64,000 nt of DNA from NCBI GenBank assembly GCA_946800325.1, contig OX326958.1:8504001-8568000 (forward strand). The letters run 5' to 3'. The notes under the pieces are model-generated. The model was not told the DNA's origin and made no database searches. It saw nothing but the letters and a program-made list of their open reading frames with translations. Made by a program: the position numbers and the translations under genes. The DNA comes from Luzula sylvatica. Taxonomy: Eukaryota; Streptophyta; Magnoliopsida; Poales; Juncaceae. Below are positions 36,961 to 51,200 of the stretch, piece by piece. The first letter of the stretch is position 1. Each line of letters opens with the position of its first letter.

Positions 36961-39936
36961 ACTAAGAAAGTTTGTTTTTCGATTCAAAACAAGATTTTAA
37001 CGCTTTGAGGAGTTCAAATCACATGTTTTTATATCATTTGTATGGTATCTTTTACTACATGACTTTTCAACAAATTTCACACACGCTAAGTAAGTTTGTT
37101 TTTCGATTCAAAAGAAGATTTTAACGCTTTGAGGAGTTCAAATAACTTGTTTTGAGATCATTTGTATCGTATCTTTAACTACGTAACTTTTCACCAAATT
37201 TTACAAACACTAAGAAAGTTTGTTTTTCTATTCAAAACAAGTTTTTAACGCATTGAGGAGCTCAAATAACGTGTTTTTAGATCATTTGTATCGTATCTTT
37301 TACTACGTAAGTTTTCACCAAATTTTACAAACACTAAGAAAGTTTGTTTTTCAATTCAAAACCAGTTTTTAACGCTTTGAGGAGCTCAAATAACGTGTTT
37401 TTAGATCATTTGTATCCTATCTTTTACTACATAATTTTTCACCAAATTTCACCAACACTAAGAAAGTTAGTTTTTCGATTCAAAACAAGATTTTAACACT
37501 TTCAGGAGTTCAAATAACTTGTTTTTAGATCATTTGTATCGTATCTTTTACTACATAACTTTTCACCAAATTTCACAAACACTAAGAAAGTTTGTTTTTC
37601 GATTCAAAACAAGATTTTAACGCTTTGAGGAGTTCAAATAACGTGTTTTTAGAACATTTATATCGTATCTTTTACTACATAATTTTTCACCAAATTTCAC
37701 AAACACTAAGAAAGTTTGTTTTTCGATTCAAAACAAGATTTTAACGCTTTGAGGAGTTCAAATCACATGTTTTTATATCATTTGTATGGTATCTTTTACT
37801 ACATGACTTTTCAACAAATTTCACACACGCTAAGTAAGTTTGTTTTTCGATTCAAAAGAAGATTTTAACGCTTTGAGGAGTTCAAATAACGTGTTTTTAG
37901 ATCATTTGTATCGTATCTTTAACTACGTAACTTTTCACCAAATTTTACAAACACTAAGAAAGTTTGTTTTTCTATTCAAAACAAGTTTTTAACGCATTGA
38001 GGAGCTCAAATAACGTATTTTTAGATCATTTGTATTGTATCTTTTACTACGTAAGTTTTCACCAAATTTTACAAACACTAAGAAAGTTTGTTTTTCAATT
38101 CAAAACCAGTTTTTAACGCTTTGAGGAGCTCAAATAACGTGTTTTTAGATCATTTGTATCCTATCTTTTACTACATAATTTTTCACCAAATTTCACCAAC
38201 ACTAAGAAAGTTAGTTTTTCGATTCAAAACAAGATTTTAACACTTTCAGGAGTTCAAATAACTTGTTTTTAGATCATTTGTATCGTATCTTTTACTACAT
38301 AACTTTTCACCAAATTTCACAAACACTAAGAAAGTTTGTTTTTCGATTCAAAACAAGATTTTAACGCTTTGAGGAGTTCAAATAACGTGTTTTTAGAACA
38401 TTTATATCGTATCTTTTACTACATAATTTTTCACCAAATTTCACAAACACTAAGAAAGTTTGTTTTTCGATTCAAAACAAGATTTTAACGCTTTGAGGAG
38501 TTCAAATCACATGTTTTTATATCATTTGTATGGTATCTTTTACTACATGACTTTTCAACAAATTTCACACACGCTAAGTAAGTTTGTTTTTCGATTCAAA
38601 AGAAGATTTTAACGCTTTGAGGAGTTCAAATAACTTGTTTTCAGATCATTTGTATCGTATCTTTTACTACATGACTTTTCAACAAATTTCACACACGCTA
38701 AGTAAGTTTGTTTTTCGATTCAAAAGAAGATTTTAACGCTTTGAGGAGTTCAAATAACTTGTTTTTAGATCATTTGTATCGTATCTTTTACTACATAACT
38801 TTTCAGCAAATTTCACAAATACTAAGTAAGTTTGTTTTTCGATTCAAAACAAGATTTTAACGCTTTGAGGAGTTCAAATAACTTGTTTTTTGATCATTTG
38901 TATCGTATCTTTTACTACATAACTTTTCACCAAATTTCACATACACTAAGTAAGTTTGTTTTTCGATTCAAAACAAGATTTTAACGCTTTGAGGAGTTCA
39001 AATAACGTGTTTTTAGATCAATTGTATCGTATCTTTTACTACATAACTTTTCAGCAAATTTCACAAACACTAAGTAAGTTTGTTTTTCGATTCAAAACAA
39101 GATTTTAACGCTTTGAGGAGTTCAAATAACTTGTTTTTAGATCAATTGTATCGTATCTTTTACTACATGACTTTTCACCAAATTTCACAAACACTAAGAA
39201 AGTTTGTTTTTCGATTCAAAACAAGATTTTAACATTTTCAGGAGTTCAAATAACTTGTTTTTAGATCATTTGTATCGTATCTTTTACTACATAACTTTTC
39301 ACCAAATTTCACAAACACTAAGTAAGTTTGTTTTTCGATTCAAAACAAGATTTTAACGCTTTGAGGAGTTCAAATAACTTGTTTTTTGATCATTTGTATC
39401 GTATCTTTTACTACATAACTTATCACCAAATTTCACAAACACTAAGAAAGTTTGTTTTTCGATTCAAAACATGATTTTAAGGCTTTGAGGAGTTCAAATA
39501 ACGTGTTTTTAGATCATTTGTATTGTATTTTTCACTACATAACTTTTCACCAAATTTCACAAACACTAAGAAAGTTTGTTTTTCGATTCAAAACATGATT
39601 TTAACGCTTTGAGGAGTTCAAATAACGTGTTTTTAGATCAATTGTATCGTATATTTTACTACATAACTTTTCACCAAATTTCACAAACACGAAGTAAGTT
39701 TGTTTTTCGATTCAAAACAAGATTTTAACGCTTTGAGGAGTTCAAATAACTTGTTTTTAGATCATTTGTACCGTATCTTTTACTACATAACTTTTCACCA
39801 AATTTCACAAACACTAAGAAAGTTTGTTTTTCGATTCAAAACAAGATTTTAACGCTTTGAGGAGTTCAAATAACGTGTTTTTAGAACATTTAAATCGTAT
39901 CTTTTACTACATAATTTTTCACCAAATTTCACAAAC

Positions 39937-42900
39937 ACTAAGAAAGTTTGTTTTTCGATTCAAAAAGAGATTTTAACGCTTTGAGGAGTTCAAATCACAT
40001 GTTTTTATATCATTTGTATGGTATCTTTTACTACATGACTTTTCAACAAATTTCACACACGCTAAGTAAGTTTGTTTTTCGATTCAAAAGAAGATTTTAA
40101 CGCTTTGAGGAGTTCAAATAACGTGTTTTTAGATCATTTGTATCGTATCTTTAACTACGTAACTTTTCACTAAATTTTACAAACACTAAGAAAGTTTGTT
40201 TTTCTATTCAAAACAAGTTTTTAACGCATTGAGGAGCTCAAATAACGTGTTTTTAGATCATTTGTATCGTATCTTTTACTACGTAAGTTTTCACCAAATT
40301 TTACAAACACTAAGAAAGTTTGTTTTTCTATTCAAAACCAGTTTTTAACGTTTTGAGGAGCTCAAATAACGTGTTTTTAGATCATTTGTATCCTATCTTT
40401 TACTACATAATTTTTCACCAAATTTCACAAACACTAAGTAAGTTAGTTTTTCGATTCAAAACAAGATTTTAACACTTTCAGGAGTTCAAATAACTTGTTT
40501 TTAGATCATTTGTATCGTATCTTTTACTACATAACTTTTCACCAAATTTCACAAACACTAAGAAAGTTTGTTTTTCGATTCAAAACAAGATTTTAACGCT
40601 TTGAGGAGTTCAAATAACGTGTTTTTAGAACATTTATATCGTATCTTTTACTACATAATTTTTCACCAAATTTCACAAACACTAAGAAAGTTTGTTTTTC
40701 GATTCAAAACAAGATTTTAACGCTTTGAGGAGTTCAAATCACATGTTTTTATATCATTTGTATGGTATCTTTTACTACATGACTTTTCAACAAATTTCAC
40801 ACACGCTAAGTAAGTTTGTTTTTCGATTCAAAAGAAGATTTTAACGCTTTGAGGAGTTCAAATAACTTGTTTTGAGATCATTTGTATCGTATCTTTAACT
40901 ACGTAACTTTTCACCAAATTTTACAAACACTAAGAAAGTTTGTTTTTCTATTCAAAACAAGTTTTTAACGCATTGAGGAGCTCAAATAACGTGTTTTTAG
41001 ATCATTTGTATCGTATCTTTTACTACGTAAGTTTTCACCAAATTTTACAAACACTAAGAAAGTTTGTTTTTCAATTCAAAACCAGTTTTTAACGCTTTGA
41101 GGAGCTCAAATAACGTGTTTTTAGATCATTTGTATCCTATCTTTTACTACATAATTTTTCACCAAATTTCACCAACACTAAGAAAGTTAGTTTTTCGATT
41201 CAAAACAAGATTTTAACACTTTCAGGAGTTCAAATAACTTGTTTTTAGATCATTTGTATCGTATCTTTTACTACATAACTTTTCACCAAATTTCACAAAC
41301 ACTAAGAAAGTTTGTTTTTCGATTCAAAACAAGATTTTAACGCTTTGAGGAGTTCAAATAACGTGTTTTTAGAACATTTATATCGTATCTTTTACTACAT
41401 AATTTTTCACCAAATTTCACAAACACTAAGAAAGTTTGTTTTTCGATTCAAAACAAGATTTTAACGCTTTGAGGAGTTCAAATCACATGTTTTTATATCA
41501 TTTGTATGGTATCTTTTACTACATGACTTTTCAACAAATTTCACACACGCTAAGTAAGTTTGTTTTTCGATTCAAAAGAAGATTTTAACGCTTTGAGGAG
41601 TTCAAATAACGTGTTTTTAGATCATTTGTATCGTATCTTTAACTACGTAACTTTTCACCAAATTTTACAAACACTAAGAAAGTTTGTTTTTCTATTCAAA
41701 ACAAGTTTTTAACGCATTGAGGAGCTCAAATAACGTATTTTTAGATCATTTGTATCGTATCTTTTACTACGTAAGTTTTCACCAAATTTTACAAACACTA
41801 AGAAAGTTTGTTTTTCAATTCAAAACCAGTTTTTAACGCTTTGAGGAGCTCAAATAACGTGTTTTTAGATCATTTGTATCCTATCTTTTACTACATAATT
41901 TTTCACCAAATTTCACCAACACTAAGAAAGTTAGTTTTTCGATTCAAAACAAGATTTTAACACTTTCAGGAGTTCAAATAACTTGTTTTTAGATCATTTG
42001 TATCGTATCTTTTACTACATAACTTTTCACCAAATTTCACAAACACTAAGAAAGTTTGTTTTTCGATTCAAAACAAGATTTTAACGCTTTGAGGAGTTCA
42101 AATAACGTGTTTTTAGAACATTTATATCGTATCTTTTACTACATAATTTTTCACCAAATTTCACAAACACTAAGAAAGTTTGTTTTTCGATTCAAAACAA
42201 GATTTTAACGCTTTGAGGAGTTCAAATCACATGTTTTTATATCATTTGTATGGTATCTTTTACTACATGACTTTTCAACAAATTTCACACACGCTAAGTA
42301 AGTTTGTTTTTCGATTCAAAAGAAGATTTTAACGCTTTGAGGAGTTCAAATAACTTGTTTTTAGATCATTTGTATCGTATCTTTTACTACATGACTTTTC
42401 AACAAATTTCACACACGCTAAGTAAGTTTGTTTTTCGATTCAAAAGAAGATTTTAACGCTTTGAGGAGTTCAAATAACTTGTTTTTAGATCATTTGTATC
42501 GTATCTTTTACTACATAACTTTTCAGCAAATTTCACAAATACTAAGTAAGTTTGTTTTTCGATTCAAAACAAGATTTTAACGCTTTGAGGAGTTCAAATA
42601 ACTTGTTTTTTGATCATTTGTATCGTATCTTTTACTACATAACTTTTCACCAAATTTCACATACACTAAGTAAGTTTGTTTTTCGATTCAAAACAAGATT
42701 TTAACGCTTTGAGGAGTTCAAATAACGTGTTTTTAGATCAATTGTATCGTATCTTTTACTACATAACTTTTCAGCAAATTTCACAAACACTAAGTAAGTT
42801 TGTTTTTCGATTCAAAACAAGATTTTAACGCTTTGAGGAGTTCAAATAACTTGTTTTTAGATCAATTGTATCGTATCTTTTACTACATGACTTTTCACCA

Positions 42901-43656
42901 AATTTCACAAACACTAAGAAAGTTTGTTTTTCGATTCAAAACAAGATTTTAACATTTTCAGGAGTTCAAATAACTTGTTTTTAGATCATTTGTATCGTAT
43001 CTTTTACTACATAACTTTTCACCAAATTTCACAAACACTAAGTAAGTTTGTTTTTCGATTCAAAACAAGATTTTAACGCTTTGAGGAGTTCAAATAACTT
43101 GTTTTTTGATCATTTGTATCGTATCTTTTACTACATAACTTATCACCAAATTTCACAAACACTAAGAAAGTTTGTTTTTCGATTCAAAACATGATTTTAA
43201 GGCTTTGAGGAGTTCAAATAACGTGTTTTTAGATCATTTGTATTGTATCTTTCACTACATAACTTTTCACCAAATTTCACAAACACTAAGAAAGTTTGTT
43301 TTTCGATTCAAAACATGATTTTAACGCTTTGAGGAGTTCAAATAACGTGTTTTTAGATCAATTGTATCGTATATTTTACTACATAACTTTTCACCAAATT
43401 TCACAAACACGAAGTAAGTTTGTTTTTCGATTCAAAACAAGATTTTAACGCTTTGAGGAGTTCAAATAACTTGTTTTTAGATCATTTGTACCGTATCTTT
43501 TACTACATAACTTTTCACCAAATTTCACAAACACTAAGAAAGTTTGTTTTTCGATTCAAAACAAGATTTTAACGCTTTGAGGAGTTCAAATAACGTGTTT
43601 TTAGAACATTTAAATCGTATCTTTTACTACATAATTTTTCACCAAATTTCACAAAC
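39937..43656. repeat. Shortened super-HOR, copy 3 (30 monomers, 3720 bp)
   Basis: Blocks: shortened first block 39937-40680 (m1-m5 then m13), 6-mers 40681-41424 and 41425-42168, 12-mer 42169-43656. The first block keeps 13-mer style m4 (TTCTATTC, CGTTTTG) and m5 (ACAAACACTAAGTAAG), so it is a 13-mer that lost m6-m12 (868 bp), not an extra standard 6-mer. It shares the x change TTGTTTTTTGATC with copy 2. Confidence 0.88.
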
Positions 43657-46600
43657 ACTAAGAAAGTTTGTTTTTCGATTCAAAAAGAGATTTTAACGCT
43701 TTGAGGAGTTCAAATCACATGTTTTTATATCATTTGTATGGTATCTTTTACTACATGACTTTTCAACAAATTTCACACACGCTAAGTAAGTTTGTTTTTC
43801 GATTCAAAAGAAGATTTTAACGCTTTGAGGAGTTCAAATAACGTGTTTTTAGATCATTTGTATCGTATCTTTAACTACGTAACTTTTCACTAAATTTTAC
43901 AAACACTAAGAAAGTTTGTTTTTCTATTCAAAACAAGTTTTTAACGCATTGAGGAGCTCAAATAACGTGTTTTTAGATCATTTGTATCGTATCTTTTACT
44001 ACGTAAGTTTTCACCAAATTTTACAAACACTAAGAAAGTTTGTTTTTCTATTCAAAACCAGTTTTTAACGTTTTGAGGAGCTCAAATAACGTGTTTTTAG
44101 ATCATTTGTATCCTATCTTTTACTACATAATTTTTCACCAAATTTCACAAACACTAAGTAAGTTAGTTTTTCGATTCAAAACAAGATTTTAACACTTTCA
44201 GGAGTTCAAATAACTTGTTTTTAGATCATTTGTATCGTATCTTTTACTACATAACTTTTCACCAAATTTCACAAACACTAAGTAAGTTTGTTTTTCGATT
44301 CAAAACAAGATTTCAACGCTTTGAGGAGTTCAAATAATGTGTTTTTAGATCAATTGTATCGTATCTTTTACTACATAACTTTTCAGCAAATTTCACAAAC
44401 ACTAAGTAAGTTTGTTTTTCGATTCAAAACAAGATTTTAACGCTTTGAGGAGTTCAAATAACTTGTTTTTAGATCAATTGTATCGTATCTTTCACTACAT
44501 AACTTTTCACCAAATTTCACAAACACTAAGAAAGTTTGTTTTTCGATTCAGAACAAGATTTTAACACTTTCAGGAGTTCAAATAACGTGTTTTTAGATCA
44601 TTTGTATCGTATCTTTTACTACATAACTTTTCACCAAATTTCACAAACACTAAGTAAGTTTGTTTTTCGATTCAAAACAAGATTTTAACGCTTTGAGGAG
44701 TTCAAATAACTTGTTTTTTGATCATTTGTATCGTATCTTTTACTACATAACTTATCACCGAATTTTACAAACACTAAGAAAGTTTGTTTTTCGATTCAAA
44801 ACATGATTTTAACGCTTTGAGGAGTTTAAATAACGTGTTGTTAGATCATTTGTATCGTATCTTTCACTACATAACTTTTCACCAAATTTCACAAACACTA
44901 ACAAAGTTTGTTTTTCGATTCAAAACATGATTTTGACGCTTTGAGGAGTTCAAATAACGTGTTTTTAGATCATTTGTATCGTATCTTTTACTACATAACT
45001 TTTCAGCAAATTTCACAAACACTAAGTAAGTTTGTTTTTCGATTCAAAACAAGATTTTAACGCTTTGAGGAGTTCAAATAACTTGTTTTTAGATCATTTG
45101 TATCGTATCTTTTACTACATAACTTTTCACCAAATTTCACAAACACTAAGAAAGTTTGTTTTTCGATTCAAAACAAGATTTTAACGCTTTGAGGAGTTCA
45201 AATAACGTGTTTTTAGAACATTTATATCGTATCTTTTACTACATAATTTTTCACCAAATTTCACAAACACTAAGAAAGTTTGTTTTTCGATTCAAAACAA
45301 GATTTTAACGCTTTGAGGAGTTCAAATCACATGTTTTTATATCATTTGTATGGTATCTTTTACTACATGACTTTTCAACAAATTTCACACACGCTAAGTA
45401 AGTTTGTTTTTCGATTCAAAAGAAGATTTTAACGCTTTGAGGAGTTCAAATAACTTGTTTTGAGATCATTTGTATCGTATCTTTAACTACGTAACTTTTC
45501 ACCAAATTTTACAAACACTAAGAAAGTTTGTTTTTCTATTCAAAACAAGTTTTTAACGCATTGAGGAGCTCAAATAACGTGTTTTTAGATCATTTGTATC
45601 GTATCTTTTACTACGTAAGTTTTCACCAAATTTTACAAACACTAAGAAAGTTTGTTTTTCAATTCAAAACCAGTTTTTAACGCTTTGAGGAGCTCAAATA
45701 ACGTGTTTTTAGATCATTTGTATCCTATCTTTTACTACATAATTTTTCACCAAATTTCACCAACACTAAGAAAGTTAGTTTTTCGATTCAAAACAAGATT
45801 TTAACACTTTCAGGAGTTCAAATAACTTGTTTTTAGATCATTTGTATCGTATCTTTTACTACATAACTTTTCACCAAATTTCACAAACACTAAGAAAGTT
45901 TGTTTTTCGATTCAAAACAAGATTTTAACGCTTTGAGGAGTTCAAATAACGTGTTTTTAGAACATTTATATCGTATCTTTTACTACATAATTTTTCACCA
46001 AATTTCACAAACACTAAGAAAGTTTGTTTTTCGATTCAAAACAAGATTTTAACGCTTTGAGGAGTTCAAATCACATGTTTTTATATCATTTGTATGGTAT
46101 CTTTTACTACATGACTTTTCAACAAATTTCACACACGCTAAGTAAGTTTGTTTTTCGATTCAAAAGAAGATTTTAACGCTTTGAGGAGTTCAAATAACGT
46201 GTTTTTAGATCATTTGTATCGTATCTTTAACTACGTAACTTTTCACCAAATTTTACAAACACTAAGAAAGTTTGTTTTTCTATTCAAAACAAGTTTTTAA
46301 CGCATTGAGGAGCTCAAATAACGTATTTTTAGATCATTTGTATCGTATCTTTTACTACGTAAGTTTTCACCAAATTTTACAAACACTAAGAAAGTTTGTT
46401 TTTCAATTCAAAACCAGTTTCTAACGCTTTGAGGAGCTCAAATAACGTGTTTTTAGATCATTTGTATCCTATCTTTTACTACATAATTTTTCACCAAATT
46501 TCACCAACACTAAGAAAGTTAGTTTTTCGATTCAAAACAAGATTTTAACACTTTCAGGAGTTCAAATAACTTGTTTTTAGATCATTTGTATCGTATATTT

Positions 46601-48244
46601 TACTACATAACTTTTCACCAAATTTCACAAACACTAAGAAAGTTTGTTTTTCGATTCAAAACAAGATTTTAACGCTTTGAGGAGTTCAAATAACGTGTTT
46701 TTAGAACATTTATATCGTATCTTTTACTACATAATTTTTCACCAAATTTCACAAACACTAAGAAAGTTTGTTTTTCGATTCAAAACAAGATTTTAACGCT
46801 TTGAGGAGTTCAAATCACATGTTTTTATATCATTTGTATGGTATCTTTTACTACATGACTTTTCAACAAATTTCACACACGCTAAGTAAGTTTGTTTTTC
46901 GATTCAAAAGAAGATTTTAACGCTTTGAGGAGTTCAAATAACTTGTTTTTAGATCATTTGTATCGTATCTTTTACTACATGACTTTTCAACAAATTTCAC
47001 ACACGCTAAGTAAGTTTGTTTTTCGATTCAAAAGAAGATTTTAACGCTTTGAGGAGTTCAAATAACTTGTTTTTAGATCATTTGTATCGTATCTTTTACT
47101 ACATAACTTTTCAGCAAATTTCACAAATACTAAGTAAGTTTGTTTTTCGATTCAAAACAAGATTTTAACGCTTTGAGGAGTTCAAATAACTTGTTTTTAG
47201 ATCATTTGTATCGTATCTTTTACTACATAACTTTTCACCAAATTTCACATACACTAAGTAAGTTTGTTTTTCGATTCAAAACAAGATTTTAACGCTTTGA
47301 GGAGTTCAAATAACGTGTTTTTAGATCAATTGTATCGTATCTTTTACTACATAACTTTTCAGCAAATTTCACAAACACTAAGTAAGTTTGTTTTTCGATT
47401 CAAAACAAGATTTTAACGCTTTGAGGAGTTCAAATAACTTGTTTTTAGATCAATTGTATCGTATCTTTTACTACATGACTTTTCACCAAATTTCACAAAC
47501 ACTAAGAAAGTTTGTTTTTCGATTCAAAACAAGATTTTAACATTTTCAGGAGTTCAAATAACTTGTTTTTAGATCATTTGTATCGTATCTTTTACTACAT
47601 AACTTTTCACCAAATTTCACAAACACTAAGTAAGTTTGTTTTTCGATTCAAAACAAGATTTTAACGCTTTGAGGAGTTCAAATAACTTGTTTTTTGATCA
47701 TTTGTATCGTATCTTTTACTACATAACTTATCACCAAATTTCACAAACACTAAGAAAGTTTGTTTTTCGATTCAAAACATGATTTTAAGGCTTTGAGGAG
47801 TTCAAATAACGTGTTTTTAGATCATTTGTATTGTATCTTTCACTACATAACTTTTCACCAAATTTCACAAACACTAAGAAAGTTTGTTTTTCGATTCAAA
47901 ACATGATTTTAACGCTTTGAGGAGTTCAAATAACGTGTTTTTAGATCAATTGTATCGTATATTTTACTACATAACTTTTCACCAAATTTCACAAACACGA
48001 AGTAAGTTTGTTTTTCGATTCAAAACAAGATTTTAACGCTTTGAGGAGTTCAAATAACTTGTTTTTAGATCATTTGTACCGTATCTTTTACTACATAACT
48101 TTTCACCAAATTTCACAAACACTAAGAAAGTTTGTTTTTCGATTCAAAACAAGATTTTAACGCTTTGAGGAGTTCAAATAACGTGTTTTTAGAACATTTA
48201 AATCGTATCTTTTACTACATAATTTTTCACCAAATTTCACAAAC
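43657..48244. repeat. 37-monomer super-HOR, copy 4 (4588 bp)
   Basis: Blocks: 13-mer 43657-45268, 6-mers 45269-46012 and 46013-46756, 12-mer 46757-48244. Private changes read by eye are TTTCAACGC (44314), GTTTCTAAC (46421) and GTATATTTT in m5 (46597). It shares the m11 change GTATATTTT (47961) with copies 1-3. Confidence 0.9.
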
Positions 48245-51200
48245 ACTAAGAAAGTTTGTTTTTCGATTCAAAAAGAGATTTTAACGCTTTGAGGAGTTCA
48301 AATCACATGTTTTTATATCATTTGTATGGTATCTTTTACTACATGACTTTTCAACAAATTTCACACACGCTAAGTAAGTTTGTTTTTCGATTCAAAAGAA
48401 GATTTTAACGCTTTGAGGAGTTCAAATAACGTGTTTTTAGATCATTTGTATCGTATCTTTAACTACGTAACTTTTCACTAAATTTTACAAACACTAAGAA
48501 AGTTTGTTTTTCTATTCAAAACAAGTTTTTAACGCATTGAGGAGCTCAAATAACGTGTTTTTAGATCATTTGTATCGTATCTTTTACTACGTAAGTTTTC
48601 ACCAAATTTTACAAACACTAAGAAAGTTTGTTTTTCTATTCAAAACCAGTTTTTAACGTTTTGAGGAGCTCAAATAACGTGTTTTTAGATCATTTGTATC
48701 CTATCTTTTACTACATAATTTTTCACCAAATTTCACAAACACTAAGTAAGTTAGTTTTTCGATTCAAAACAAGATTTTAACACTTTCAGGAGTTCAAATA
48801 ACTTGTTTTTAGATCATTTGTATCGTATCTTTTACTACATAACTTTTCACCAAATTTCACAAACACTAAGTAAGTTTGTTTTTCGATTCAAAACAAGATT
48901 TTAACGCTTTGAGGAGTTCAAATAATGTGTTTTTAGATCAATTGTATCGTATCTTTTACTACATAACTTTTCAGCAAATTTCACAAACACTAAGTAAGTT
49001 TGTTTTTCGATTCAAAACAAGATTTTAACGCTTTGAGGAGTTCAAATAACTTGTTTTTAGATCAATTGTATCGTATCTTTCACTACATAACTTTTCACCA
49101 AATTTCACAAACACTAAGAAAGTTTGTTTTTCGATTCAGAACAAGATTTTAATACTTTCAGGAGTTCAAATAACGTGTTTTTAGATCATTTGTATCGTAT
49201 CTTTTACTACATAACTTTTCACCAAATTTCACAAACACTAAGTAAGTTTGTTTTTCGATTCAAAACAAGATTTTAACGCTTTGAGGAGTTCAAATAACTT
49301 GTTTTTTGATCATTTGTATCGTATCTTTTACTACATAACTTATCACCGAATTTTACAAACACTAAGAAAGTTTGTTTTTCGATTCAAAACATGATTTTAA
49401 TGCTTTGAGGAGTTTAAATAACGTGTTGTTAGATCATTTGTATCGTATCTTTCACTACATAACTTTTCACCAAATTTCACAAACACTAACAAAGTTTGTT
49501 TTTCGATTCAAAACATGATTTTGACGCTTTGAGGAGTTCAAATAACGTGTTTTTAGATCATTTGTATCGTATCTTTTACTACATAACTTTTCAGCAAATT
49601 TCACAAACACTAAGTAAGTTTGTTTTTCGATTCAAAACAAGATTTTAACGCTTTGAGGAGTTCAAATAACTTGTTTTTAGATCATTTGTATCGTATCTTT
49701 TACTACATAACTTTTCACCAAATTTCACAAACACTAAGAAAGTTTGTTTTTCGATTCAAAACAAGATTTTAACGCTTTGAGGAGTTCAAATAACGTGTTT
49801 TTAGAACATTTATATCGTATCTTTTACTACATAATTTTTCACCAAATTTCACAAACACTAAGAAAGTTTGTTTTTCGATTCAAAACAAGATTTTAACGCT
49901 TTGAGGAGTTCAAATCACATGTTTTTATATCATTTGTATGGTATCTTTTACTACATGACTTTTCAACAAATTTCACACACGCTAAGTAAGTTTGTTTTTC
50001 GATTCAAAAGAAGATTTTAACGCTTTGAGGAGTTCAAATAACTTGTTTTGAGATCATTTGTATCGTATCTTTAACTACGTAACTTTTCACCAAATTTTAC
50101 AAACACTAAGAAAGTTTGTTTTTCTATTCAAAACAAGTTTTTAACGCATTGAGGAGCTCAAATAACGTGTTTTTAGATCATTTGTATCGTATCTTTTACT
50201 ACGTAAGTTTTCACCAAATTTTACAAACACTAAGAAAGTTTGTTTTTCAATTCAAAACCAGTTTTTAACGCTTTGAGGAGCTCAAATAACGTGTTTTTAG
50301 ATCATTTGTATCCTATCTTTTACTACATAATTTTTCACCAAATTTCACCAACACTAAGAAAGTTAGTTTTTCGATTCAAAACAAGATTTTAACACTTTCA
50401 GGAGTTCAAATAACTTGTTTTTAGATCATTTGTATCGTATCTTTTACTACATAACTTTTCACCAAATTTCACAAACACTAAGAAAGTTTGTTTTTCGATT
50501 CAAAACAAGATTTTAACGCTTTGAGGAGTTCAAATAACGTGTTTTTAGAACATTTATATCGTATCTTTTACTACATAATTTTTCACCAAATTTCACAAAC
50601 ACTAAGAAAGTTTGTTTTTCGATTCAAAACAAGATTTTAACGCTTTGAGGAGTTCAAATCACATGTTTTTATATCATTTGTATGGTATCTTTTACTACAT
50701 GACTTTTCAACAAATTTCACACACGCTAAGTAAGTTTGTTTTTCGATTCAAAAGAAGATTTTAACGCTTTGAGGAGTTCAAATAACGTGTTTTTAGATCA
50801 TTTGTATCGTATCTTTAACTACGTAACTTTTCACCAAATTTTACAAACACTAAGAAAGTTTGTTTTTCTATTCAAAACAAGTTTTTAACGCATTGAGGAG
50901 CTCAAATAACGTGTTTTTAGATCATTTGTATCGTATCTTTTACTACGTAAGTTTTCACCAAATTTTACAAACACTAAGAAAGTTTTTTTTTCAATTCAAA
51001 ACCAGTTTTTAACGCTTTGAGGAGCTCAAATAACGTGTTTTTAGATCATTTGTATCCTATCTTTTACTACATAATTTTTCACCAAATTTCACCAACACTA
51101 AGAAAGTTAGTTTTTCGATTCAAAACAAGATTTTAACACTTTCAGGAGTTCAAATAACTTGTTTTTAGATCATTTGTATCGTATCTTTTACTACATAACT

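Larger units (their letters stand above)
35349..39936. repeat. 37-monomer super-HOR, copy 2 (4588 bp)
   Basis: Blocks: 13-mer 35349-36960, 6-mer 36961-37704, 6-mer 37705-38448, 12-mer 38449-39936. It has TTGTTTTGAGATC in the first 6-mer m2 (about 37148), AATAATGTG in m6 (36030) and CTAACAAAG opening m11 (36589). Private changes are CGTATTTTTAG in m8 (about 36290), TGTATTG in the second 6-mer m3 (about 38034), TTTTCAGATC (38642) and GTATTTTTCAC (39529). Confidence 0.9.
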
